Assembly (NCBI GenBank): GCA_947095585.1
Contig: OX352762.1
Span: forward strand, 48,540,594 to 48,604,593
Direction: 5' to 3'
Length of the DNA stretch: 64,000 nt
Origin: Nephrocerus scutellatus
Taxonomy: Eukaryota; Arthropoda; Insecta; Diptera; Pipunculidae
Shown: positions 55,871 through 64,000 of the stretch, piece by piece
How positions within the stretch are numbered: the stretch's first letter is position 1
Layout: every line of letters starts with the position of its first letter
Program-made: the position numbers and the translations under genes
The notes under the pieces: generated by a model
Told to the model about the DNA's origin: nothing
Database searches by the model: none
The model's input: only the letters and a program-made list of their open reading frames with translations

Positions 55871-56868
55871 GTGTAATATCGAGACATATCCGAGTAAAGT
55901 AATATTCTCGCAAACGGATTACTGGCGCAAGTTGAAAAGAAACTCGTTAATGTTGTTGCTGGTGGTCTTTCCACTCGCTGTGCTGCGTTCTCTGCGTTGA
56001 AATACACTCTTTGGGCATTCTCCAATGAAATGCCAGATGCACGACAGTCGGATGACGTTCATGAATCGCAAATGAAAATATTCTCCACAGTGCTTCGTTG
56101 CAGTTCACATATCGGCCTATTTGAAACTTGCTAATTTCATCTCGTTCAACGCCAATAACCGCCATATCGCTTTCTTTGGTGACGTATTTGCAAACATACT
56201 TAATCGATTTCATCGAACTGCAATACTCAACATTGATATGTGTTTTAAATGTCTTACACAATATTGGAGAATATGGCACGATCCATGTGTTGTCAACCAC
56301 GATATCAGCTCCTTTTAATTGAGTGATGAATGTTCTGCCATTGTCATCTGGTGAGCGGCACCGATAGAGTGGATATCCATCGTTCCCAGTTTGTGTTTCA
56401 GAAATAAAAGTACGTGGATAGCGTTTTGTGCATTTATTGTCGGACATATAAACCGAAGTGGGATTGTGTTGTCCGCATGGTCTGTGGAGCATATTAGTCT
56501 TCACCATTTCGTGCAACTCTGGAACTATCTCAGGATCAGGAATTTCGTCGGAAATGATGTCATTAATTTGGTCTGGCGTAATTTTGTCCACCATCCAAAA
56601 AAGAATGTGTGCGTGCGGCAAACCTCTTTTCTGCCACTCAACTGAATACATCCAACATCGAATAGTACCGTTTACTCGTTGTTTCGCAATGAAGTCCATT
56701 AAACATCTCAGTTTTTGTTTGAACACTCGTGCTGTAACATCGTGACGATCGCTTGGTGATTGACCGGGATGCAATAACTGCGTTATCAATCAAAAACAAT
56801 CGGCGATATCTCAGTAACTGGTTGTCAATGTTTTGGCAAAACATCATTCGATATGCGTAAAAGTTCAT
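55678..56868 (-). pseudogene. Helitron Rep (HUH, two-Tyr) domain
   Basis: EWQKRGLPHAHILFW contains the HUH metal-binding motif (His-Ala-His), and IKYVCKYVTKESD holds the paired catalytic tyrosines (YX3Y). Before these, MNFYAYRMMFCQNIDNQLLR and RYRRLF are the Helitron-like N domain. Between RYRRLF and LLHPGQSPSDRHD about 100 residues are missing, with a frame change near 56785, so the start of the Rep domain is deleted. Another frame change near 55950 joins the SFFSTCASNPFARILLYSDM segment. Confidence 0.92.
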
Positions 56869-56897
56869 TGAACTGACCTTTTTATTTGTCTCGACCT

Positions 56898-56951
56898 CTA
56901 AAAATTTACAATTTATGAAGCCACAATCAAAAGTGTTTTTTTTGTACTAAC
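56898..56951 (-). other. 54-bp intron in the Helitron gene
   Basis: On the minus strand AATG|GTTAGTAC...TTTTTAG|AGGTCGAG fits GT..AG splice sites. Reading through meets a stop at once (NG*), while removal joins the frame PAN-E-VETNKKVSSMNFYAY, matching the usual Helitron text. Length is typical of short fly introns. Confidence 0.75.
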
Positions 56952-57108
56952 CATTAGCCGGATTTATCATGTTGTATCTCAAATGATATCCGTCTTCACC
57001 ACGGCAGAACATAAGCGGATATTGCAGTGCGTCATACGATCGATGTGTTTCACTTATTCGCTGTAGTGCGTTTCCCGTTCGACGTTTGATGATTATGTCA
57101 CGCGATTC

Positions 57109-58224
57109 CTAATTTTCACCAACAACAACAATTGATATTTCACTAACTGTAGGTGCATTGTATTGTCGTTCATGAGTTCCTGCCGGTCGTTTGTCCGCTT
57201 TTATGACAATGCTGTGATCATCGGATGGCATCTGTTCCAACGAAGTCGTAAACAGTTTGATGAGCTCATTGTGTTCGTGTAACATTTGCTGCAATTGCTG
57301 GACTATTTCTCGTTTCATTGTATTAAAGATAGCACAACGCCTATTTACTTCATCATGTGAATCTCCAAGAAAGTATATTTGCAGATATTTGTGTTCTTGA
57401 TCTGGATGCGGCAACAGCGATCCAGCAAGATGAAAAATTTGCCCATGAATCTGTATAGTAGGAGGAAAATTATGTAATTTTTGTCTTTTGTTGGCAAAGT
57501 AAGTGTTAGTTTGTGTTATATCGTGATGTATCGTGTATTGTGTGTGGTGTGTTAGTGTATTTTGTGGTGTTAGTGTTGGAGTATTAGCATTCATTGCTGA
57601 TGTTGGTGAAATTACCTTTAATGTTGGATTGTAATTTCACTCATTTACAATTTAACCACCAAACGACGTCATTTGAAAACAATCGTTGTACATATTGATG
57701 TGTTTCAAGAAATGGTTCGAATTAGAAGATTCACCGTAAAGCAGCGTGCGCAATGGCTCTGGTGGTGGAAGCAACTCTGGCAATTTCACCATGCCGCTTG
57801 CGCAACACAATCTAGGCGGTTCTTTCTCAAATTTAACTGCATTGCAATGCTGACAAACGACAGACATCTGACCGAATTGAACTGATGCGTGTGCACTGTA
57901 TTGAATGTTTGGCTCATATCGAAAGGCTGCACGTTCAATGTTCACCGGAATTTGTTGTTGTCGTCGTTGTCGTTCAATATTCGCACGTTGTGATCTTGCT
58001 TCATCACTTTGCCGAGCACGAACATCTTTTCTTCTCAATTGTTGTTGCTCATTGTAAACTTAATTGAATTCTTCTGAATGTCGCGCACGATTTTGAATCA
58101 TTCTGATTCGATATGATTCCCTTTCAATAGCACGTTCATCATCCGTTCGACGTGCTACGGCATTTCGGAGTCGCGTTGCATTCTGGGAACGCCGACCAAT
58201 GTTACCACGACCTCTTCTTGGCAT
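57109..58224 (-). pseudogene. Helitron N-terminal region
   Basis: It starts MPRRGRGNIGRRSQNATRLR (basic N-terminus; ATG at 58224). A single stop at 58060-58062 is followed in the same frame by VRARQSDEARSQRANIERQR, then the Cys-rich block CQHCNAVKF...PRLCCASG and FQMTSFGG. Two stops near 57637-57652 precede, in the same frame, the segment FPPTIQIHGQIFHLAGSLLP to 57109, where one more stop interrupts ESRDIIIKRR. The extra ~60 residues between TSFGG and NFPP may be another intron; splice sites there were not fixed. Confidence 0.85.
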
Positions 58225-58558
58225 CGTAACAAATATCGATCTGTAAATTATCATCACTTTGTATAATTCGCACAAAAAGTTTTCACTAATCAATAATTTA
58301 CCTTTATATGACTGAGAAATAGATAATCCACAGATTCGCAATGATGTATTTATTTCCACCTTTTGAACTGAACGACTTTTGAACTGTAATTAAATTGATC
58401 TGAAAAACGAAATTTGCGCCTGTTGAGAATTTTTCGACTTTTTTTTCCTAAACCTTCGCGTAGCAATTACGAACGAAAGTATCCAACTTGGTCCAGTCGT
58501 TTACGATTTTAAATGTACCTTAATTTTCCAGGAAAATCCGCCAATATCGCTTAAATAT

Positions 58559-59086
58559 TGTTACGAATTTCGGGCTTAACAGGGATTCGTTACGGATTTT
58601 GCAATAATAACACTGATTCGGTTTATTTACACGGGTATGATTTATTTCTTAATTAATTATTACACAGTTCAACACTTTGACTACTTCTTTTTCTTCTCAC
58701 TGTATGCACTTGATCACTGGTTGAACAACTCTTTCCTTATTGCGCTGTTGCAGCTAAATTGTCCATGTATTTGTGTATTTATTTGAGGCGAATCTGTTAC
58801 GTCATCGTTGTAATTGAACACATCTTCCATGCTCTACTTCCATCGGTCACGCCAATCTATCTTCTGGAATATTTCTGTGTTTTGCTATAACAATCGTCAG
58901 TTTGCATTTGTAAACTCATCGCGTTAATATCTGTCGTTCGATGCCAAATAAATATCTGCCATAAAAATTGCACTGCGCCGTTGAGGTTCGAACCATAGAT
59001 CTTCGCCTCGCCATCCTGCAACTTTAACCACTCGGCTAACGACGACTCTGTTGCGATCTACGTGTATGTTAGGCATAATCGTAACA
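58559..59086 (-). mobile_element. Solo LTR (528 bp, minus), relative of the 7.3-kb element
   Basis: TG..CA ends (TGTTACGAATTT... and ...ATCGTAACA) are flanked by ATAT on both sides (58555-58558, 59087-59090), a 4-bp duplication. On the minus strand its 3' part (AATAAAC..., TTATTGCAAAATC, GAATTCGTAACA) resembles the end of the 7323-8072 LTR. No internal region. Confidence 0.85.
58976..59048 (-). other. tRNA-like / pol III promoter segment in solo LTR
   Basis: Minus strand: box A TTAGCCGAGTGGTTAAAG (complement of 59022-59039), as in class II (Leu/Ser) tRNAs, and box B GGTTCGAACCT (complement of 58984-58994). No acceptor pairing, so not a functional tRNA gene. It starts about 40 bp into the LTR. 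It may be a captured tRNA or SINE head. Confidence 0.6.
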
Positions 59087-59799
59087 ATATATATTTTAAT
59101 ATTTCTTTGTAACCTCTGATGATCACCCGAGGATAGTCGCCAAAAGAATATACCGAGCTTAGCTTTCAAAAATAGCAAGTCACGAAATTTCCCTTCTAGA
59201 ATTTTCATTTTTGTCAACGGCTTTCTTTTTATTTAAATATTATATGGTGTGAATTTGAGCTAAATCGTTCCATAAATAAGAATTTTCGGAAAAAAACGAC
59301 ACCAGAGCCACCTATCGGGTCCAAATTTTGTCAACGACTTTCTCTTTATTTAAATATTATATGGTGTGTAACAAGCTTGTAGCTGGAAGCGTTCAAGAGT
59401 TATAGGGTGTGAAGTCATGTAAGGTCAAAAGTACGTGTTCGTTCATTTTACAAACTTTGATTTTTAACCCTGCTCCTGTTGACCAAATGCATTAATATTA
59501 TAAGGTAGATTTGTAGAAAATTGAATAGGCTTTAATATTGCATTTGTCAAAAAAAATTATCCGAGAGCAATTTTCGAAATATTCGCGTTTGAAAATAAAA
59601 TTTAAAAAAAGAAATTTTTTTTTAGATTTTGACGACGTTTATATCGGTAATGGTAATGGTTTCAAGAATTTAAAAAAATGTACATTATTTGATCTTAAAA
59701 ATTTAATTTTGTTTCAAAAATGATCAACAGTGATCTTGTAGCTAGAAGCGTTTAAGGTCAAAAGTACGTATCTTCACATTGAAACGCTCCGTACACCGC
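59087..59799. other. Spacer with inverted GGTGGC repeat
   Basis: 59200-59365 is the inverse of 44062-44205 (GCCACCTATCGGGTCCAAAT, AAATATTATATGGTGTGAAT twice). CTTGTAGCT(G/A)GAAGCGTT and TCAAAAGTACGT recur at about 59382 and 59735. No gene. Confidence 0.65.
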
Positions 59800-59900
59800 A
59801 GGGGTTGAAAATAGACCCCCCCTTTCCATACGATTTTTTTCACGAAATTAACCAAGGAATCATCCCTTTAAGTATTTGCCACCTTAACAGATACACCCTG
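59800..59900 (-). repeat. Terminal segment of a mariner-like element or MITE
   Basis: Minus strand from about 59898: CAGGGTGTATCTGTTAAGGT, followed by GGATGATTCCTTGGTTAATT and AAAAAAATCGTATGGAAAGG, flanked by TA. It is similar in position and sequence to 50169-50225, inverted. The other end was not paired. Confidence 0.5.
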
Positions 59901-60257
59901 TATATGAATGTACATGAAATATTAACCTGGATAGAAAAGAAAAAAAATATATATTCTTTATTTTTGTAACTGTGCCGGTGACTGGCACGAGAAATAAAGG
60001 TAATCCCATAAAAAAGAGTGACAACACCGACCGAGCAAATTAATATTTTTAAACCATAAAATAAGAGATACAATTAGATTTATTTATACTAGAGAATTTT
60101 TGTATATATCCACTATGTATATATAGCCAACGAAAACACAATTAGAATAATTTATATTAGAGAATTTCTTTTATATACATCCACTATGTACATATATTAT
60201 TATATATTAGTTATACCCCCTAGTATTTTCGTTTCTTCCCCGGAAGTAGGAGGGGAA
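59901..60257 (+). other. 3' internal end of a long-LTR element, with polypurine tract
   Basis: GGAAGTAGGAGGGGAA (60242-60257) sits directly before the LTR start, where the plus-strand primer (polypurine tract) belongs, so this LTR is a 3' LTR. Upstream, TAGAGAATTT and ATCCACTATGTA(C/T)ATATA repeat at about 60090 and 60155. No coding region is seen; the 5' part of the element is absent. Confidence 0.65.
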
Positions 60258-60520
60258 TGTAACGAAGTTGCTTTCAGCAACTACGCCACAAACCATACGG
60301 CTAGCAATTATATTCAAAAATATATACATATGTAATGTGTGCGCACAACTCATCTGAATTTCATGGCGCCGGTAAAAGATATACATACGTACATACACGC
60401 GTATAAATTTTCAAAGTAGTTTCGTGAGTAACCATTTAGGAATATCAGCGGCAGAATAATTCATTCAACATGCATACTACTAGACGTTGATATTAAGATA
60501 TATTCTTGGGTTACCCCAGT

Positions 60521-60600
60521 GAGTCAATAGCCCCATAGAAAAGCTATGAGCTAGAAATCTCTAGTTGCCGAGTTCATACCCCGGCATTGACTCGGATTTT
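60521..60600 (+). ncRNA. 73-nt tRNA-like cloverleaf in the LTR
   Basis: GAGTCAA (60521) pairs with TTGACTC (60587-60593), a 7-bp acceptor over 73 nt, exactly tRNA length. Inside, three hairpins follow: CATAG-AAAAG-CTATG, GCTAG-AAATCT-CTAGT and TGCCG-AGTTCATACCC-CGGCA; the last abuts the 3' acceptor strand as a T arm does. TAGCCCCATAG resembles box A and AGTTCATACCC box B. A T8 run follows at 60597. Loop sizes are unlike a normal tRNA, so it is probably not a translating tRNA. Expression is inferred, not shown. Confidence 0.55.
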
Positions 60601-61077
60601 TTTTAATTTATATACCGCCTATAGTAAAATATCCATTCGGCCCTATGTCTTTATAATAAAGGGAAAGGCTTGAATTTGTTATAAACAATGGAGAAAAGGG
60701 TGTATTCACATAGAATATCATTATTAAATAAACAATAAATAATCAGTCAAAGATTATTAGAAGTAACTTTTTGGTTTCGAATATAAATATAATTCTCAAC
60801 AAGCCTTTACTTTTAATTAAAGACATAGGGACCGAAAATTCAGTATAATCAGAGAGCAAACTCAAAGTACCACTATAGGTATAAGCCTCTCTCGGCTCTA
60901 AATAAACATATTTTTAAGAAAGGAACAGTAGTCCGCTACTGAACCAATATATTTTTAAGGAGAGAATAAACGCAATAACGCAATAAACACAAACATATTT
61001 TTAAGGAGAGAAATATACTCCAAATACCAAACAGTGACCTTCTGAACCCTATACATATAAGCAGCTCCTGTAATCTT

Positions 61078-61391
61078 TTAGTAAGAGATAAGTGGATTTA
61101 ATCGCCTTCTCTTACTAAGATATTGCACCCCGGCTGGAGATCGACAAGCAATACCCGCAGTGCGAAATAAGTGGATTTAATCGCCTTTTCGTCACTGATG
61201 GTATGCTGAGCCGAAATTCCTCGTGGGCTTGCAAGGAATAAGTGGATTTAATCGCTTTTCCTTACTTGCGCCACATTCTACTGACCGGCATTGCATTTAA
61301 TATGAAGTAAGTGGATTTAATCGCCTCTTCCTCATTAAAGCTCATTTTGGTCTGTACACATCGCATATAGCGGGGAATAAGTGATTCCCGT
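61078..61391 (+). repeat. Five hairpins with constant loop TAAGTGGATTTAATCGCC
   Basis: Stems: TTAGTAAGAGA/TCTCTTACTAA (11 bp, 61078); CAGTG-CGAAA/TTTCG-T-CACTG (61159); GCAAG-GAA/TTC-CTTA-CTTGC (61231); ATGAAG/CTTCCTCAT (about 61302); and GGGAAT-AAGTG-ATTCCC with a shortened loop (61373). Stem sequences differ from hairpin to hairpin while the 18-nt loop is constant in four, with a bulge on the 3' side in the middle three. Confidence 0.8.
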
Positions 61392-61746
61392 CTATGTTTC
61401 CCGACTATAGCCAGTTCATTTCAGTCGACTGAGAAGTCCGACTGTGGTATAGGGTATTGGATGCGCCAATCACCTATATAGGCAAATACCTCTATACGTA
61501 GGTTTAGATATTTATATATATAGGTATAAATAAGTAGTTATTCTTAGTTTAAGCATTTGAAAAACTGTAACATAGTATTAAATCTCAAGAAGAGAAGAAA
61601 AGAAAAGAAATAATACAAACAAAAACCCAAATACCAACAAAACGAATTATTATTTATAAGGAAAAATAAAAACAATTTGTAACACGGTAGAAGAGGAGAA
61701 GAACCCTGGGTAGACCGGCGAGCGTCACCCGAGTAAAAACGTTACA

Positions 61747-63330
61747 AACTTTAAATGGTTTAATTTAAAATTGAAATCCTATAGTATAGTCTCTGTCCAT
61801 TTTCTATCAGTGCTCTGCTCTGCTCTTTCTATCAACATTGCATAAAATATGAGTGAGTGCTCTCGTGTTTGGTCGTGTATCAACAAAAAATACTACTATA
61901 AGTTACAAAAAAAGAGGCATATAACAATGACAACCTGCAAGCTTAGGTCCTTTAATAAAATTTTTTCTTTAATCATATTGCTTAATTATAGACTTAATTT
62001 AATCGTATTTAAAAATTATAATATTAATATTTGCCAATAGAATAGAATGAAGCAAACATCTACTGCACATGTGGTAGTATAGTCTCTGTTCATGGTGTTC
62101 TATCGGTGCTCTGCTCTGTTTATTCTATTAACATTGCATAAAATACAGTGCTTTGTGAGAGATATAAAAAATACAAATGTTACAAAAAAGAGGCAAGGCC
62201 ATTCACAAGTTGCAAGCGATGTTGCTGTTGCTGCTATTTCCTTTTCTTTTGTCTTATCTTATCCTTACTCATGTATACAGTAACCAGAGAGAAGTTCGAT
62301 TGCTGGTTTGATGCTCGATCGTAAGTTGGATGTCTGCCACTGAACAACAAATCTCCCATACACCATTGAGTCAAACATCAAAAATCATACATGGCATTAA
62401 GCATCGGTTCAAAATAACTATTCGATCAATTACAGAAATAGGAGAACAATGCAAAAGAAATTTAATGAGAAATAATTAGCCTGCTTGTTTCAAAGCGACA
62501 TTCTTACCATAACATTTCGAAGCATGGGCAGCACTACTCACTACTTTTCTCTTCTAATTTAATTTAAAACTACTCAAATTTGTTATGAGTTGAAACCAAA
62601 AGCTGCATTACTGTGTTTGGGCAGTAATATGCAATATGCAGCAACTTCACAGTTAGTGGTTATGAACATTAAAATTCGCTTATAAATAATTTATATAAAA
62701 TGTGATGTGATGATGATGTATGTGATGAGCTACGGTGCAATCGTAGGACTTGTATTTAGTATAGAAAAAAAATGTATTTAATCATTTCTACATTACTAAG
62801 TGTTAATAAATTTGCGATGATTTTCATCATTCAAATTATTGAGCATTGATAATGAATCATCAGGAAACGAAAGTTGTAGTAGACACACAAATTTTTTTTG
62901 GTCAAAACCCTCTTTAGACATTCATAAATAACCAGTTCGTGAGCACTAAGCGTGCAGCTCATTTAATTTTCATTTTTTCAATTCTCTACGCCTTTTTACT
63001 TCGCGTCCAACCAAATCCTGTGATCAATTACAAAAAAACAGTACTACTATTATGTTACATATAAAGAGGCATTTACAATTTAGAAGTTGCATGCTACCTT
63101 GTTACTTTTTCCGTTTATGTTTTCTCGTCTTTTCTTTAATAATTTCTACAATACTAAATGTCAATAACATTCAAGTTATATACCATGAGCAGAAAGAAAC
63201 AAACATGTGCGTAATGATACAGTAAGAGTATAGTCTCTGTTGGTTCTCTGCTCACCTCACTTTGACTTTAATAATTTCTACATTACATTACTAAATGAAT
63301 TGAATTAAAAGGTTTTAACTCCGAAATTAT
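61747..63330. repeat. Diverged ~300-bp repeat, three copies, in AT-rich DNA
   Basis: TATAGTCTCTGT recurs at about 61782, 62078 and 63229. The first two continue with GTGCTCTGCTCTG and AACATTGCATAAAATA; a related AAAGAGGCA...AAGTTGCA segment occurs at about 61910, 62190 and 63063. GTCAATAA/GTTAATAA and TTTCTACA(T/A)TACTAA recur at about 62788 and 63146. Short ORFs show no domain. Nothing else recognised. Confidence 0.6.
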
Positions 63331-63774
63331 TTTATAACAACATAAACTGGAAAACTAGATTAACACTTTAATTTAAGATAAATGTGCATATATAAAAATT
63401 AAATAAAATTAAATAAAAAATAAAAATAAACAGTGCATTGTCAGTAAATGTTTGTGAACGTTGTCACGCTCAAAACCATCGCGGCCGTGTAGACGACACA
63501 GCCTACTCTGTTCTTTTTTTACGTTTCTACGGACCGGAAAATGTCAAATAAAACTTAAAAATTCTATTTTGAGGATTTAGATCCTGAAAAATTCAAATTT
63601 TCGAAAATTTTGAAATGACATTTAAAAACACACCAAAAACGCAGCAAATGATGAAACTTTTTCCTATCCGATAACACAGACAGTTGTATATTCCAACTTT
63701 TGTGTAAAATTTGATTAATTTCTTATAAATATCCTGTTGGAACAACAAAACTGAAACAAGATGTACTTGTCGCC
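63331..63774. other. Gene-free spacer
   Basis: AT-rich, with (TA)/AATAAAATT-rich sequence to 63430 and a GTCGTCTACACGG-type palindromic bit near 63487. No domain in the 74-codon minus-strand ORF. Confidence 0.55.
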
Positions 63775-64000
63775 CCGGAATCGACCCAGAATTCTCCTGG
63801 CCAAAGAATGTCAACAATCAACTACAATTTGTTCCCCCAAACGTTTTTTCCATAGTGGAGCAAATTACGCCGGCATCCTTGCTCCGCATACTACTCCTAC
63901 TAGCCGGCATCGAGGCGAATCGGATATGGACATGCTCTGTATGCAACACAAGGATAAATACAAAACATCTCTCAGGAAATTACACAGCCTTGACAATGAC
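63775..64000 (+). pseudogene. Second copy of the 44.4-kb LINE, 5' end (cut by window edge)
   Basis: TCGACCCAGAATTCTCCTGG, CCAAAGAATGTCAACAATCA and CATAGTGGAGCAAATTACG match 44414-44520. IEANRIWTCSVCNTRI follows, where the first copy has IELNPGPRIW: the Pro-Gly-Pro codons (9 nt) are absent. It contains frame changes near 63835 and 63875. The rest lies beyond 64000. Confidence 0.8.

Larger units (their letters stand above)
53698..58450 (-). mobile_element. Helitron (autonomous type, decayed)
   Basis: The minus strand encodes the Rep-helicase order of Helitrons. The 3' end is at 53698: CTAG followed by T, with a GGCAAA/TTTGCC hairpin (53709-53726) about 11 nt inside, the standard Helitron 3' structure. 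The right (5') end is not located; coding begins at 58224 and a TC-type start was not found before the solo LTR at 58559. Stops and an internal deletion make it non-autonomous now. Confidence 0.9.
60258..61746 (+). mobile_element. Long LTR (1.49 kb), same superfamily as 1574-3604
   Basis: It starts TGTAACGAAGTTGC and ends ACCCTGGGTAGACCGGCGAG, then GTCACCCGAG...CGTTACA; TGTAACG/CGTTACA are inverted ends. ACAAACCATACGG near the start and the last ~70 bp are shared with the solo LTR at 1574, while most of the middle differs in sequence. It contains a tRNA-like cloverleaf (60521-60593) and five hairpins with constant loop (61078-61391). Confidence 0.85.

Noticed and set aside
58976..59048. Functional class II tRNA gene
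   Set aside because: No acceptor pairing and an irregular T arm; sits inside an LTR.
61078..61391. CRISPR-like array (18-nt repeats with spacers)
   Set aside because: The context is an insect LTR, spacing is irregular, no cas genes, and the repeats are hairpin loops whose flanks pair with each other.

Overview
This window reads as intergenic, repeat-packed DNA from an insect, most likely a dipteran. The evidence is AT-rich sequence, Ty3/gypsy, LINE, Tc1/mariner, pogo/Tigger, Helitron and foldback elements typical of fly genomes, and a 54-bp GT..AG intron in the Helitron. No host protein-coding gene could be supported; every convincing ORF belongs to a transposable element (TE), and nearly all are broken. 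Species cannot be told from the sequence alone.

Layout. 1-0.3 kb: Gag/protease remnant. 0.7-3.8 kb: LINE reverse transcriptase (RT) remnant split by a 2.03-kb solo LTR (1574-3604). 4-6.3 kb: a dispersed repeat holding a tRNA-derived SINE-like unit, then a 1.3-kb DD37D mariner-like element. 7.3-13.1 kb: decayed Ty3/gypsy element with both LTRs and ATAT target duplications, its 3' LTR carrying a nested dispersed repeat. 14.2-18.3 kb: foldback-like element with inverted arrays of ~180-bp units and a second mariner nested in its right arm. 18.8-19.4 kb: LINE 3' end.

19.6-42.8 kb is the dominant feature: five head-to-tail copies of one CsRn1-like Ty3/gypsy element sharing LTRs (LTR-int-LTR-int...). 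Two structures alternate. All five copies have Tyr in place of the expected catalytic Asp of RT motif A, and four of five have lost one codon in the integrase D-to-E interval. The array therefore probably grew by DNA-level unequal exchange rather than by repeated self-driven retrotransposition (assembly error must be excluded).

42.8-43.7 kb: pogo/Tigger transposase remnant abutting the array. 44.4-46.7 kb: LINE with a 2A-like motif, PHD-like finger, endonuclease and RT remnants; a second copy of its 5' end starts at 63.78 kb. 46.7-52.1 kb: dispersed repeats, a DD41D transposase remnant, a minisatellite and another LINE 3' end. 52.5-53.5 kb: Gag-like ORF with duplicated zinc-knuckle modules. 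53.7-58.4 kb: Helitron (minus strand). 58.56-59.09 kb: minus-strand solo LTR. 60.26-61.75 kb: 1.49-kb LTR preceded by a polypurine tract. The rest is AT-rich repeat DNA.

The least expected signal is RNA-like architecture inside the two long LTRs (1574-3604 and 60258-61746). Each has a tRNA-like cloverleaf region about 240-340 bp from its start and, downstream, several hairpins whose stems change while the loop stays constant. The two LTRs share ends but differ in most of their sequence, so this looks like conserved structure rather than conserved sequence.
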